Of a DNA stretch of 64,000 nt, positions 35,587-48,829 are shown piece after piece (position 1 is the first letter of the stretch; each line of letters opens with the position of its first letter). The notes beneath the pieces were generated by a model. It made no database searches, was not told the origin of the DNA, and saw only the letters and a program-made list of their open reading frames with translations. Made by a program: the position numbers and the translations under genes. The DNA is taken from positions 248,001 to 312,000 of the forward strand of contig CAOLHI010000422.1 of assembly GCA_948474755.1 (NCBI GenBank), written 5' to 3'. Source of the stretch: Ctenosaura bakeri. Its lineage: Eukaryota > Chordata > Lepidosauria > Squamata > Iguanidae.

Positions 35587-36415
35587 AGAGTTAAAGACTG
35601 ATGGTACTTGCAAAAAGTCACTGTGCAGTTTTCATTTGGAGCCTTCACAATATCTACATGCCTTAGTGGGCACTATTCTGTTGCCTTTTCACAAGGCCGG
35701 ACGATAGCTTCCTTCTAAACTGAAGGCTATTTTTTTTCTCATAATAATAGAATTCAGAAGTGGCTTGTAAAATATATTTTATGCTAACTCTGGACTTTTT
35801 CAGTCCCCTTGCAAGGTTAACTGATGTAAAATCAATTTAAATCAACAAGAAAAAATGTCAGTTTTGACATTATTTATGTAAGTTAAGTTTCCAATTTATG
35901 CTTATTCATATAATACCTAAACAGTGGTGCAAATCTAACCACTATAATATATTAATTTACATCTAAAGCATTAATTATGCAGTTGTTCATTCTCATAGTA
36001 AGCATTACATCTTTGTAAACATGCATTCTGTGCTGTTTCAATGTATAAATGAATGTATCTCGACAAGATTTTCCATATGGATTCTGCCTTATAACTAGAT
36101 GCCATCACTCTTTGTGAGGTTAACTCTTAGAATGCAAGAACATGCACACTGGACCATCATTTCTTCTTAATTATTGTTGTTAGTCAAAATTGGTGTATCC
36201 TGTCCTGTGTCACAAGGTCTTAAGGTGAGGTACAGACAAGAAAGCTATTTAGAACTGTTTTAAAGGTTTTGAAATGTATTAAACAATTTAAAACCATTTA
36301 AAACTGTATACATAAGCTGTCAAGCCACAATCCTTGGACAGACAAAAACCTTTGGGGAAGAACTACGTTCAGGTCTCTTTTCCAGTGTTGCTCATTTCTG
36401 GTTCATTCTATCTAG

Positions 36416-36596
36416 GGCCATTTCCGCACTGTACTGTTATAGTGCTGTTATTCCACTTTCAACATTCTTTGGAGTTCTTGGGCTTGCCATTTAGGGAGGG
36501 GCCTTTGAGGCCCCTCCCTCAACTGCAAGCCCCAGGATTCCATAGGATGTTGAAAGTAGAATAAAAGCACTGTAACAGTACAGTGCAGAAACGGCC
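36416..36596. mobile_element. Palindromic MITE, GGCC-ended family
   Basis: The arms meet near GGGGCCTTTGAGGCCCC and pair with a few mismatches. The ends GGCCATTTCCGCACTGTAC and GTACAGTGCAGAAACGGCC match the family. Flanks TAG/TGG are a possible 3-bp target duplication with one change. More diverged than the copy at 593. Confidence 0.85.
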
Positions 36597-36862
36597 TGGG
36601 TCTAATCACAACTTTGCAAAGACAAAATAGCAAACAGAAGGAAATCTCCATAACTGATACTTACATAAAGTCTGCCGTTTAATGAGCAGATTGGATCAGT
36701 TTGTTTTCAAGAGGTGAAAATAAAATGCCGATATTTGAGAAATGACAAAATTAACTTTTAATTTACATAGTCTCTTGTAGCTCAGTGTATCTGACAGAAG
36801 TATTGGTTCAATTTAGAGATTAACTATGAGACCAACGTAATTTAAAGTAGATTATTAAATGA

Positions 36863-37053
36863 GAGCCAGTGTGGCATAGTGGTTTAAACATTATACTACA
36901 GTCCTGGAGACCAAGATTCTATTCTCCATTTGGCAGTAGAAACCCACTAGATGATCTAGGGTACTTCACACACTCTCCGGCCCAGAAAACTCTATGATAG
37001 GTTCGCCTTAGCATTGCTATAAGTTGGAAACAACTTCAAGGCACACTACAGCA
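36863..37053 (+). mobile_element. tRNA-derived squamate SINE
   Basis: GAGCCAGTGTGGCATAGTGG head, GGAGACCAAGATTCTATTC B-box area, AACTTCAAGGCACACTACAG tail. Confidence 0.88.
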
Positions 37054-37054
37054 A

Positions 37055-38310
37055 GATTATTTTAATACAAATCTAATTTTTATTAAGGATAAATTAGAAT
37101 TTACAGTAATAAATACCGGTAAATAAATTTCAAAAGGGTTTAATTACTCCAGATCCATGGTCTTAATTTTATTAAAGCATCGTTTCTTATTCGTCTTCTC
37201 CTCAACCGCAGGTGTAGGTGTCATGCACACATACTCCAGGGATGCACTGTAACATTTTGCTATACAATCCTGGTTGTAATGAGTGAAACCTTTCAAAATC
37301 TGTGGTCACTATGGCACTGGTTGTCCTTTCTGTAAAGAAAAGGAGTGCAGCCTGTCGCTGGAGTTATTGTTGGTCTCATTCATGCTAATTAGTGGTGCTT
37401 GTGCATATATCTTATTTGTGAGTGGAAGACGGGGGGGGACACTAAATAATGTAAGGGAGTGCAGAGCAGTTGCAAATAATGTGTGAATGGTTTCCTTCCT
37501 CATCCCTCATAGTCTTCCCTATCCTTCTTGTATTAGCCTGTGATTTTCTGAGCTGAATACAAAAACTGAAATTTAGCTGTCAAGTAACAAGATGGTCAGA
37601 AAGATGGTTGAAAAATCATTAAACATAAAATGCTTTCATAGATTGATGCCAAGAGCTTTGAACAAAGTAGACTTAGAGTAGCAATTATCCACTGGTTCAA
37701 AGAGAATTACAGGATCACAAAACAAATTACTGTTATTAAAAACGGTACTTGTTCTTGCAAAGTGTTATCATTGTGTTTCTCAGTCTTAAGTTGATCTTGC
37801 CCCATTGGGGAAATTATAGGTACTAGTTCATATTGATTATAGAATGCTAGGCATTTTTTAAAGAACAAATCTTCTCGATTCTGAGATAAATCACTTGATG
37901 AAAAAAAAACAGTACTTTTATCATTTATTCCCATGTGCTGGTCTTGAGCTTGCTGTACTGAGCTTTTTGCTTGCATGAACATACACTAATTATACAATCC
38001 AAAACTACAAGATGCAGACCTACCAGTTTATGGTTGTAACAACATTGCTTTTACTTTCCTCTGCATGATTTTTTATTCACACCTTTGCCTGATGAAGAAG
38101 CCAGAGAACTTTTTTGTTCTATGCCTTTTGGGCGAGCTAACAAAGGTATTACCATTGTGTATTTTATGTTCTGCTAGAAACCCTACAGATCAGCTTGACC
38201 CAGTCCTTGCAGTTAGGGGAAATTGGGAAAGTAAAAAAGGGGGGGGAGTAAAAGCAATTACAATTGGCTAGTATTTGACAGTAACAATTTGTCTTGTGCC
38301 TTTTACATTT
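37055..38310. other. Intron 2 interval without confident features
   Basis: CTGATGAAGAAGCCAGAGAA at about 38090 resembles the Penelope-like tail phrase seen near 25960. Otherwise nothing recognised. Confidence 0.5.
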
Positions 38311-38312
38311 TC

Positions 38313-38411
38313 TTTGTTGTTGTTTGCCTTCAAGTCATTTCTAACTTACAGCAAGCCTAAGGCGACCCTATCATGAGGTTTTCTGAGGCTGAGAGCGTGT
38401 GATGTGTCAAA
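38313..38411 (-). mobile_element. Truncated tRNA-type SINE, minus orientation
   Basis: Reversed tail TTGTTGTTTGCCTTCAAGTC, then CTATCATGAGGTTTTCTGAG. The head is missing and an internal segment is deleted. Confidence 0.8.
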
Positions 38412-38937
38412 GTATATGAAATATTTCAGGTAGCTACCAGTGATCTTGAGGAAGGAGAATAAAAACCTTTCAAGTTGAGAATGTAACGGAGCATCAGTCA
38501 GGATGATGATGATGATTCATGTTTGCAAGCTCTGATTCTTACTCTGATTGCCAATACTTTTTTCTGAGAGGAAATAAGTTAAATAGCAAGCAAATATATT
38601 AAATGATTGGGTTCCAAATCTGATCTTTATCTCTTGCATAATTTAAAACTAACTAAAGCCTTGTGAATCTTTTTTGGAATATTTAGTCTTTTTATATTTT
38701 TCTATCTCAGTATCTGAAGCTATAGGTTTTCCCCACACTGCAGTTAAGAAAATTCTTATTTTTAAATGAAGCAAATTAAAAATGTAACTTTCTTGACAGA
38801 AGATCACAGCTTACTGGCAAAACTCATACTTTGTATAGAAAAGGTCTCCAGATCAGTCTCTGGAATCTTCCTTACTGAATTAGATGCACCAGTGATCCTA
38901 TTTAGGATAAGACAGCTTCAACTCTAGTTGTATTTAA

Positions 38938-40077
<1,140 letters not shown>

Positions 40078-40453
40078 CTGTATTTGCCAGTGTATAAGAT
40101 GCACCAATGTTTAAGATACACCCCATTTTCAAAGGTTATTTTGGAGGAAAAAAATTAGTACCAGTATGTCTTATACACTGAGGAGACTTCCCTCACCCCC
40201 CCCTTCCCTTCCATTTCACCTCAGCGGGAGTTCTCACCACCAAAGCAAAATGCATAGGAAAGAGAGAAGGAGGAGCAAGCACTGCAGCATGGCTCCCCTA
40301 GACCCTCCATTTCCTTTCTTATGCATTTTGCCTTGGTGTGCGGGGGGGGGGCAAAAGGAGGGCTCACAATGCTGCACCCGGCATATAAAATACACCCCAT
40401 TTTCAAAGGCTGTTTTGGAGGGAAAAGTATGTTCTGTACACTGGCGAATACAG
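40078..40453. mobile_element. Non-autonomous TIR element with TA target sites
   Basis: Left CTGTATTTGCCAGTGTATAA and, complemented, right CTGTATTCGCCAGTGTACAG are inverted ends. TA flanks both sides (40076-40077, 40454-40455), typical of Tc1/mariner insertion. A phrase ACACCCCATTTTCAAAGG occurs twice inside. The centre (40190-40375) is C/G-rich. It has no transposase. Confidence 0.8.
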
Positions 40454-42687
40454 TAATTCTCAAATGCACGAAGAAGCACCTTCTGAAGAACTGAGCCATA
40501 TTGGAAGTTTCACCATCTTCCTCCTCCTTCCCCCACCTCCAAAAAATCTTAGGTCTGTGCTGAAATGTTCAGCTGTAATTCTCAAAATTGCAACAACTCA
40601 TATAAAGGAATAGCATGGGATCCATGGGCCACAGTTTACTCATGACTGATCTCAATACTTTTCTTCTCACAGTATCTTTTACTATATCACCTGCACAGTT
40701 TTTTTAAGCACGTGCCTATGCTGTTATTTCAGTGAATAGAATATAGCACTTGCAACTGAATCTTTTATTTCAGTTTTTCAAAATTGTTGGCATTTATTTT
40801 AGCAGGAAATAAAGAATCATATCAGTGTCTTTTAAGAGTGAAGGAGATATGATTAATAATAAAAAATGTCTAATTGTTTCTTTTCTGTTAGAAAGTGTGT
40901 GTGTGTGTATATGTATGTGTGTGTGTGCATATTTTTAAAAAATCTAGTTTGAAGAACCTAAATCAGTTGGATTTAATTATCAGAATGTGTAAACTCCTGC
41001 TTCATTCTGTAAATCTGTTGTAATCCACACATATACATTTCATTGTTATTTAACATATTTATGTGTCATGTCTGTGATCAGTCCTGTGAGTATTATTTCT
41101 GAAGTGACAGGGGATATGAGTATAGCACTTTTGGAAAAAGCAGTTAGGAGTGTCAGTTTGGGTGAATTGTGGAAAAGATGGGTAGGAAGATCAGAAATGA
41201 GAGTGAAGGTATTTGTGAGTGTTATCTTTGCTTCATTTTGGTGAGACAAAACCGTTTATTGTTTTCCTGTGGATCAAAGCAAGGAATACGCTAAACCATT
41301 GGAATCTTGGCAAACGTACAATAACCTCTTAAACTTCAATAACTTTGTGGATTTTCTTTATTTGAGGTGTTAAGAGTTCATGAGTTCAAGGTTTTTTTTT
41401 CTTTTTATGTATTTAATCGTTTTATGTTCCTTTATGTTATTTGACTATATGAATTATGGTTTGTTTTGCTTTATTTGTACATAGTTAGCTGTGTTTATTC
41501 AAATTGTAAATTATATGGTTATCTAAAAGGAGTTTTATGTCAATGTGTTAATGTAATTACAGTTGAATCTGGCCTGGTTAGTGTGGGAATCTGAGAGCAG
41601 CATTTTAAGCAGGTTGCATTTATGTAGCAAAAGTGAGACGACATTCCATTACTGATTTGATAGTTCTTTGGAATCTGCTAAATTTTAAAGCTGTGTTAAT
41701 TTTTACCCAATTAATGCAAGAGGCTATGAAATTTTGCAGTGAATGGTCACATTTGGAATATTGAGAAAATTGTGGGCACCATTACAAAAAGGCTCAGAAA
41801 GCACCCATTTCACATGTTGATGAGGTTAAAAGGCAGATGATTAGCCCAAGAAACTAAGTATTAGATGACACGCTAACCCGCTCCTTGGAACTATGATTTC
41901 TGATCCAGCAAAACAGACATTTGTGACTCTAGCAGGCAATTTATCTGAACAGATGCCCCACATGGAGAACAAAACACACAAGAATGCATGTGTGGATATA
42001 CATATGCTTTCCTCAGCTTAGCTACCGTGCTGCCCCTAGTTGCTCTCTCATTTTTGTGCTGGCTTACTCCTTCCTTCTTTAAGCCTCCTTGTTGTCTTTG
42101 TGTATTAAGGTGCAGCTACGCCCCATAAGTACGGTGTGCCTCCAAATCCTGTGGTGGACCTGGAGACATTAATTTTATGGAATTCAAGAAGATTTCAACT
42201 GGAGAGCAATCCCAGACACAAAGGGAAAACATTAAAAAGAATTTTTATAAAAATCCTAGCTGTAGGATGCCTTTACAGGTCCAAGGCGTGTGGTCTCAGG
42301 ATGTACTCACACATTCTGGTGCTCTTTTAAATTCCTGCATTAAAGCATAAAGTAAAAGGCTGTTTTCTTTTAGAGTCTGCAGCCTTTCATTGGTATATCA
42401 CTTTGATCTATTCAGACCAAATGTATTCAAAGATCAGTTTGATTTATTTCCAGTAAAGGTTGCCCATGTTAATGTTGGGGTATAAAAATGATGTAAAGCT
42501 GTTGAACAAAGAGGAGCAACTACAAGGGGTTTGGCAGAAGCTGGGCAGATAGACACACAGCCAGTTCCTTCTATCCCCCAAATTTTGGGGTTTTGAAAAA
42601 AAATTACATTAGAAATGGCCAGTAGCAGTCCCCCAGAAAACCTATAGGGTTTTCCCAGTCATTTTGTTCCCCAGTCATTTTGCTGTG
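40454..42687. other. Intron 3 interval without features
   Basis: A (GT)n run lies at 40894-40928. Otherwise AT-rich with nothing recognised. Confidence 0.6.
40894..40928 (+). repeat. (GT)n microsatellite, imperfect
   Basis: GT-rich run broken by TATATGTA. Confidence 0.85.
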
Positions 42688-42695
42688 TTCTGGAG

Positions 42696-43502
42696 CAGTG
42701 GTTCTCAACTTTCCTAATGTCGTGACCCCTTAATATAGTTCCTCATGTTGTGGTGACCCCCAACCATAAAATCATTTTCGTTATTTTTATTTATTTATTT
42801 ATTTATTTTTTAAAGTTAGTTAGTTAGTTATTTCCAACATCAAATAGATTGGAAACACTGCCCTAAATCACTGCTCTGGATAGACTTCTAATGCCTAAAA
42901 ACTGGTAACCCTCCCCCTTTTTTTAAGCACAGAAAGCGTCCATCAATGCCAGAATTAAGGTAGTAGTTCTAGTTCTGAATGTTGGGTTTCCACAGTTCAA
43001 AAAGCCAGTCACTCCCAAAGGCAATGCCAAAACAGCCCACATTTTACACGAGGCGCAGGGAGGAAAGGACAGGAAGAGAGGAAAGATGGCGGCAGCATAA
43101 GCAGATGCGTTTTGTTTCACTCCCTCCCTTCCTCCCTCCCTTAAAGGGAGTGCGGACGCTGAACATACAAAAAACGAGGAATGCAAGACAGTCAGGGCAA
43201 AGAGCACAACACGTGCATATGGCAAGCGCCAAGGGTCCATGCACAACAAAAGCGAGAGGAGAAAGTCATCCTGACTATTTCTGCACTAGACTGTTATAGC
43301 ACTATTATTCCACTTTCACCATCCTATGGAATCCTGGGGTTTGCAGTTTGATCCCCAGCGCAGGGGTCTCAGAAGCACTGCTCCCATTGGCTGTGAGGCC
43401 ACCTTCTTTTAAAAGTGGGGGCAGGATTGAGGAGTGGCGACCCCTGTGAAATGGTCATTCGACCCCCAAAGGGGTCCCGACCCCCAGGTTGAGAACCACT
43501 GT
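42696..43502. mobile_element. Non-autonomous hAT (Charlie/URR1-like) with 8-bp TSD
   Basis: Ends CAGTGGTTCTCAACT and (complemented) CAGTGGTTCTCAACC. An exact 8-bp duplication TTCTGGAG lies at 42688-42695 and 43503-43510. Subterminal phrases CCTCATGTTGTGGTGACCCC and GACCCCCAAAGGGGTCCCGA are typical of this hAT group. A TATT/TTAG-rich run lies at 42785-42835. The middle (42990-43260) is GC-richer and of unknown origin, and a single palindrome arm lies at 43273-43349. Open frames inside are not supported as genes. Confidence 0.88.
43273..43349. mobile_element. Single arm of a GGCC-family palindrome inside the hAT
   Basis: CTATTTCTGCACTAGACTGT through GGAATCCTGGGGTTTGCAG matches one arm of the elements at 59530 and 593, but the mirrored arm is missing. 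It stops at TTT before ATCCCCAGCGC. Confidence 0.8.
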
Positions 43503-43510
43503 TCTGGAGG

Positions 43511-44224
43511 CATTTTGAACTTCCTCCTCCTCCATTGTAGGTCCTAACTGACCTCACTTCCAAACAGAAAGTGATCAGACAACTACTTCCTGTGTGTAAA
43601 AAAAGCCCCATCTGGATCCAAAAAAGGTGTGTGAGGCTGCACTAGTAGAACGCCGGAAGCCATTGGTCATGGGGGAAGGCAAAATTTTAAAAAAATGACC
43701 TCCAAACCTTGGCTACCATAAGGCAATTTATGACCTTGGGAAAGTCACATAAATTGCTTTAAGGACCACCTATATGCAGACTGTACTTTACCCACATCTA
43801 CTATAGAACAGTTTGGACACAGCATACATTGTAGAATGATCCTTTTGTGCATCTGTATTTCATATATTTTGCTTCTTATTAACCTTTCCAATATTATAAC
43901 CTTAGCTATAAGTTTTCCTTATATTTACTGTATTTGCAATTAAGTTGGGGTAAAATTACAAAATTACATTCTTTTCTGTTCGTATTATGTGTAATAAGTG
44001 CTTAACATTACTTACAATTTGAAGTAAAACTAAACTGTTACTAGTCAGACGAAGAGAGTTTGTTTTCAACCACAACTCCTGTAGCCTCTTATCATTCCCT
44101 GCACTTCTGGGGTTTTTGGGAATTAAAGTGAAGGGCCAGAGATTTCCCACCCCTGAGCTACATAATTCACTATAATTTGTTCTCCCTGGTAATTAATTAA
44201 TAGCTGACAGTGTCCTCTATTGTA
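43511..44224. other. Intron 3 interval without features
   Basis: CAACCACAACTCCTGTAGCC at about 44068 belongs to a dispersed 'ACAACTCC' repeat type. Nothing else recognised. Confidence 0.5.
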
Positions 44225-44903
44225 GGCCCTTTCTGCACCATACCTCAATAGCGCATTTTTCCGTCACAGTCCCAGCATTGCTACTTCTGTGATGGTATTG
44301 AGTTCATAATGCTCCCTGCCACACCCTTTCACCTTAAGCAGATGAGTAGCTTATTGCCACTGGTATTCCCTCTGCACTACAGTACCATTGTCCAGTCCCT
44401 TTCCCCACCTTTTCCCCACCCCACAGCTCCTGATTGGTCGGGGGGGTTGTAAGCCATACTAGTGCAGCCACATTGTAACATCACGACACACCAGTACGCT
44501 ACTGCATTTTTGCACTTTAACACTAAAGAATGTATTGTTAAACATTTAAAAATTAACTCAAAGGAGAAGATTAAAATAAACACAGAGGGGTGATAGATTT
44601 CGAACTTATCACGCCATGGGAGTAGCTGAGGGAGAGACAACCTGGGCATGCCCACACCCTGCCCATTCCTGGATCGGCGACAACCGAAAGCACTATCAAG
44701 CGCTATTGAGGAACTGCACTCACTCAGCTGACATGATAGTAGCGAGAAAGAAGGCTGTTAATGGATTTTTTCTGGAAATAAAATAGGGCTGATTTGCAAC
44801 ACTTGAGAATACAACAGCAGCTGGTTGGGAATGGTGTTGTGCAATCCTGGGCCAGGAACAACCCGGTGCTGTGGTGGGATGATGACATCATGCAGAAAGG
44901 GCC
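44225..44903. mobile_element. 679-bp TIR element with GGCCCTTTCTGCA ends
   Basis: Left GGCCCTTTCTGCACC and right, complemented, GGCCCTTTCTGCATG. Inner inverted pieces CTCAATAGCGC / GCGCTATTGAG lie next to each end. Flanks GTA/TTA may be a 3-bp duplication with one change. The end sequence is shared with the short palindromes, so this may be a longer relative of that family. No transposase is visible. Confidence 0.75.
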
Positions 44904-44931
44904 TTAGTCTCATTTTCTATATACAAATACA

Positions 44932-45275
44932 GACATAACTCAAATAACAAAGCCTTTGACAAAGAAGCTACCTTTTACAAAGTTGTTTTAGACCTGCCCA
45001 GCCCCACCTTTTCTTTCTTATCCTGTATTAGGATTTTTTAGTAGTGTCAGCACTGGGAAGATGGTAAAGGAGGGCTGGAGTATCACAACCTTTGTGCATC
45101 AGGTTCCAGCAGTGTGTCTGCAGTAACCATGCAGTAAACTTCCAGCTGGGAAAGAATGGGGTTCTGTTGTAGATGTTTCTGCTCTAATTGCATGGGCCTG
45201 CCTACAACAGCAAGTTAAACAGCAGCTTTTCCTAGAATCCCTTACTAAGGATATGTAAATATTAAAACTGAGAGG
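44932..45275 (+). mobile_element. Unnamed 0.7-kb TIR repeat family, copy C (truncated)
   Basis: Aligns with the left half of copies A and B: AACAAAGCCTTTGACAAAGA, GGGAAGATGGTAAAGGAGG, CAGCAGTGTGTCTGCAGTAA, then CCCTTACTAAGGATATG. The right half is missing. Confidence 0.65.
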
Positions 45276-45279
45276 AGTA

Positions 45280-46730
45280 GGTAAAGTGGTTAAGTCTATT
45301 TCAACATCCCCCCCAAATTTGTTTAAAAAACCAGAAGTCTGTGTGCCTATATATCTGCTGCCATCTTGTGTACTACTTGTACACAGCCACAGTAGTAATC
45401 TTTTCAGTGGTGTCCATGAGAGTTTCTGGTACTATATCTTCATAGGTGGAAAAGGCCTACCAGCAGCCCCAAAGTTGATTGCCAAGAAGAACAAGTTTGT
45501 TCCCTTACAGTAGTTTGCTGTAATAAAAAACAAAAACAGCATGAATATGTGGAGATGCAATAATCTGAGATACCGGATACAGATTTTCCACACTGAAACC
45601 AATGATGGCTTTCGTGCCTTGCCAAGCCTTCTTCCCCCCACCCCCCAAAAACCTTGTAGCAACTGTTAAGTTCAGACAATATTTTTTCTCCATTAATAAT
45701 GTATGCAAGGGTTTAGTTTTGCTGTTGGGAAACATATTGCATTAAATATCAAGGTCTTTATTTCCAGTTTGTTCACCAGTTTCACAGTATGCCTGTTAAA
45801 TTTTGTTGAATGTACTGGGCTTAAAATTCTCAATGTGACAGTAAATCTTTAGATGATGGCTCAATTATTTAATCAGTTGATTAATAAAGGCATGTAAGTA
45901 CAATAGTACTAGTTCATTAAGGGATTATTATGCTGTTTTTTTTTTAAACTAATCTGTTTTGAGGTTTCTGTTTAAGATCTATAATGATACCTTATGGGAT
46001 GTAACATTTAATCCCAAAGCTTGGGGAAAAGACTTTGCTTGTCTGAAAAATAATTATTTGATAGTGTTTTGTGATGCCTTTTTTCTCCCAAAGGAAGGAA
46101 GTGTTGACTACACACTTTCTTTTTTTCATCTTTGAACTAACTCTTAAACTCACTGCTTTATCGTCTAAGAGACTTCTAATTGAAGTTTTAACTAGATCCT
46201 GTAATAACCCTATTTGTAAATGTTTCTGTGGGTTTTTGTTTTTTATCAATAGTTGGTATAGATTTAAATCTATATTTTGTTTATGTATCACCAGGATATG
46301 AAAATATAATTATCTTTAATAGTAAATGTAAATAATAATCTATTCTTGCATATTTATGTATTTGAATCAGAGAGATTTGTTGGTTTAGGAGTGTCTGCTT
46401 TGGATACGTGAATCAAAACACCAAAATATACGATGAGACCTTGCCGTTTTCAGTTTGGGAACAATAGTCACTATGGAAGTATACCTAGTGTGTGTATTTT
46501 CTACAAAAAATGGGTTACTGGCAGTCTTAGGTCTTTAGTTTGACCTTTGCTACGTGTCTCTGTGGCTAAGAACAGACTGCTTACTTATATCCAAGGAGTC
46601 ACTGTGTATTCATAGGGCCTGCACCTATGCAAAGATCTAGAACTTTTGGTGGTAGCCCTATCCTGCCACTCTGGTATTTGGGAAAAATAGTCATGCAAGT
46701 GTTCTAAATATGATGGTCTATGTATTCTCA
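45280..46730. other. Intron 3 interval without features
   Basis: AT-rich. Overlapping minus frames at 45432-45735 and 45992-46291 have no family resemblance. Confidence 0.6.
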
Positions 46731-46735
46731 ATACG

Positions 46736-47975
46736 TACATACATACATACATATATAAATCTTTATTTGCATAGCCTTAGCAATTACGAAGTATTTCAGA
46801 TAAAAACAGCATTGAAACAATACAAAGGGTGTTGTACTTTATGCTCCCATCCATCATCTCTGACTTCTATTTATCCTTACTACAAAGTTCTCTTCTTAGA
46901 ATTGATGCTTTAAAAGCAAAACAGCAACTTTATTGGAAATGTATGAGACTGAATCCCTCAAAAGAAATTTAATTAAAAATGAGCTAGGCTTATTGGGTCT
47001 AAGATCAAGATCTTTAAACATGGTCTTCCTTAAGTCTTTATAAATTGGGCATACCGGTAAGTAGTGTACTAGATCTTCAACTATATTACTCCCACATGGG
47101 CAGACTCTGTCCTCCCTGGGAATATGATGGTTCCTTCCATACACTACTGCTGAGTCCATTAAGTTATAATGGAGAGCTGTGAAAGCACATCTCCACTTGG
47201 GATTGGTTGTGCTATTTAAATATTAAGGATAAGGCATTTGTATAGATAATTTGGCACATTTTGACACACATGTGGGAACACGGTCAGCTCGAAAATCATT
47301 TTTCAAAATGTGTGCCTTCAAATGTCAAACTGCTTGCTCAAAGTTTAAAGCATCTGAGGACTCCAGCGAGAGGCTGTAACTCTCCACTAAATGTAGAATC
47401 TTCTAATTAGATTAGATTAGATTAGATTAGATTAGATAGATATTTTCTGCTATTAAAGTTTGATATCTCATTGAAGGCATTCAAAACTAAAGAAGAACCT
47501 ATTCCTTTTCTCAGTTTCAGTCAATATTTGATTGCATACATGCAGGCAACAATCTTCAGTGTGTGGAGACCAGTTTCTAACCACAAAATAGAGGTTTCAG
47601 TTCCTATAGGTAGTCCTAAGATTACCCTAAGGAAATGATTCTGAATTGTTTCTAGGTGCATTTTCAGGGATACTCCCCAAAGTTCAGCACCATAACATAT
47701 ATGAGCAACTAGCTTAGCCTTATAAATTTTAATAGCAGGTGGAATCTGTTTACTGCCTTGGTACTCTCGTAATCATTTGTCCATTGTCCAGTCTGGGAGA
47801 AATTAAGGCTTAAATATTTAAATGATTTCACCTCTTCTATAGAATGCCCATCAATCTGCCATACATGTTTTATATATCTGTTGACAAATACTAAGATTTT
47901 AGTTTTATCATAATTAATTTTTAATTTGTCATGTAATGCCAATTGATTAAAAGCTTTCAGTAATCTCCTCATCCC
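46736..47975 (-). mobile_element. Non-LTR retrotransposon 3' half, minus orientation, clade uncertain
   Basis: The minus strand first encodes LKINYDKTKILVFVNR and KSFKYLSLNFS (47972-47709), the C-terminal region of a reverse transcriptase. Later it encodes RVCPCGSNIVEDLVHYLPVC (47159-46896), a C-x-C-x8-H-x4-C knuckle typical of I/Vingi, R2-like or L2-like tails. It ends in an ATAC/TATA microsatellite at about 46736-46762. It carries an (ATTAG)n run at 47405-47438, and the frames are broken. Confidence 0.72.
47405..47438 (+). repeat. (ATTAG)n pentanucleotide repeat
   Basis: About six tandem ATTAG units inside the LINE fragment. Confidence 0.92.
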
Positions 47976-48305
47976 TTGTTGTATTCTCAGTATGATTGTG
48001 AGAAAGTGCCTGGTAGAAATTCATGTTCTGATGCTGAGTAAGTGAGGTACTGTTTTCATACATGGTGTGCATACAATGCTGAATGAAGCATTGTAACAGA
48101 TTTAAAAACAGCAATCCAGGAAAGTGTAGGATGTGTTAGCATTCACCTTGCCACAGTAGCCTCTTATGCTTCTTTCCTGTTAGACAAAATGATTGTCTAT
48201 TTACAGTGGTTTCATCTTTCCTGTATTTCCCACTCACTGTCATTTCCTAAGTATTTTACTGTATTCTCATACTACCTTTTCTGCTTTGCACTTCTTGAAT
48301 ACAAA

Positions 48306-48543
48306 TGCACTGCAGTGGTTTGAGTGCTGGACTAGGACTCTGGAAAACCAGGATTCAAATCCCTACTCAGCCATGGAAATTCACTAGGTGATCTTGGGCA
48401 AGTCACACTCCCTCACCTTCAGAGGAAAGCAGTGGCAACCCCCTCTGTACAACTCTTGCCAAGAAAACTCCATGATAGGTTTGGCTTAGGGTCGCTATAA
48501 ATTGGAAATGACTTGAAGACTCATAGCCATGATAACAACAACA
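48306..48543 (+). mobile_element. tRNA-derived squamate SINE
   Basis: CTGCAGTGGTTTGAGTGCTG head, AGGATTCAAATCCCTACTCA B-box region, TGATCTTGGGCAAGTCACAC body, and a tail ending in ATAACAACAACAA. The best-preserved copy here. Confidence 0.92.
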
Positions 48544-48829
48544 AATCCATTTCCTTACTTCTTTTTACTGTTGTTTATCTGGCTTTCAATTTTGCCTGTT
48601 ATTATCTGCTTTATTTAAGATTCCTGGTTGTTGTGGGTTGTTGTTTATTCTTGTTATGTAAGAACACACATTTTTAGGTTTATAAGTGTAAAGAGAAAGA
48701 GAGAGAGAGATGGAGGTTCATTAAAGAATAAGAATTAATATTCCTGTGAGAATGGCCTCATATTCTAGAAAGAAATGGTGAGTATTCAGGTCTAGTTCTC
48801 AGTGGTTTTGGCTGATAACCATGTGTCCT

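Noticed and set aside
48306..48400. Possible tRNA gene
   Set aside because: The tRNA-like A/B boxes belong to a SINE head; no cloverleaf-quality sequence, and a full SINE body and tail follow.
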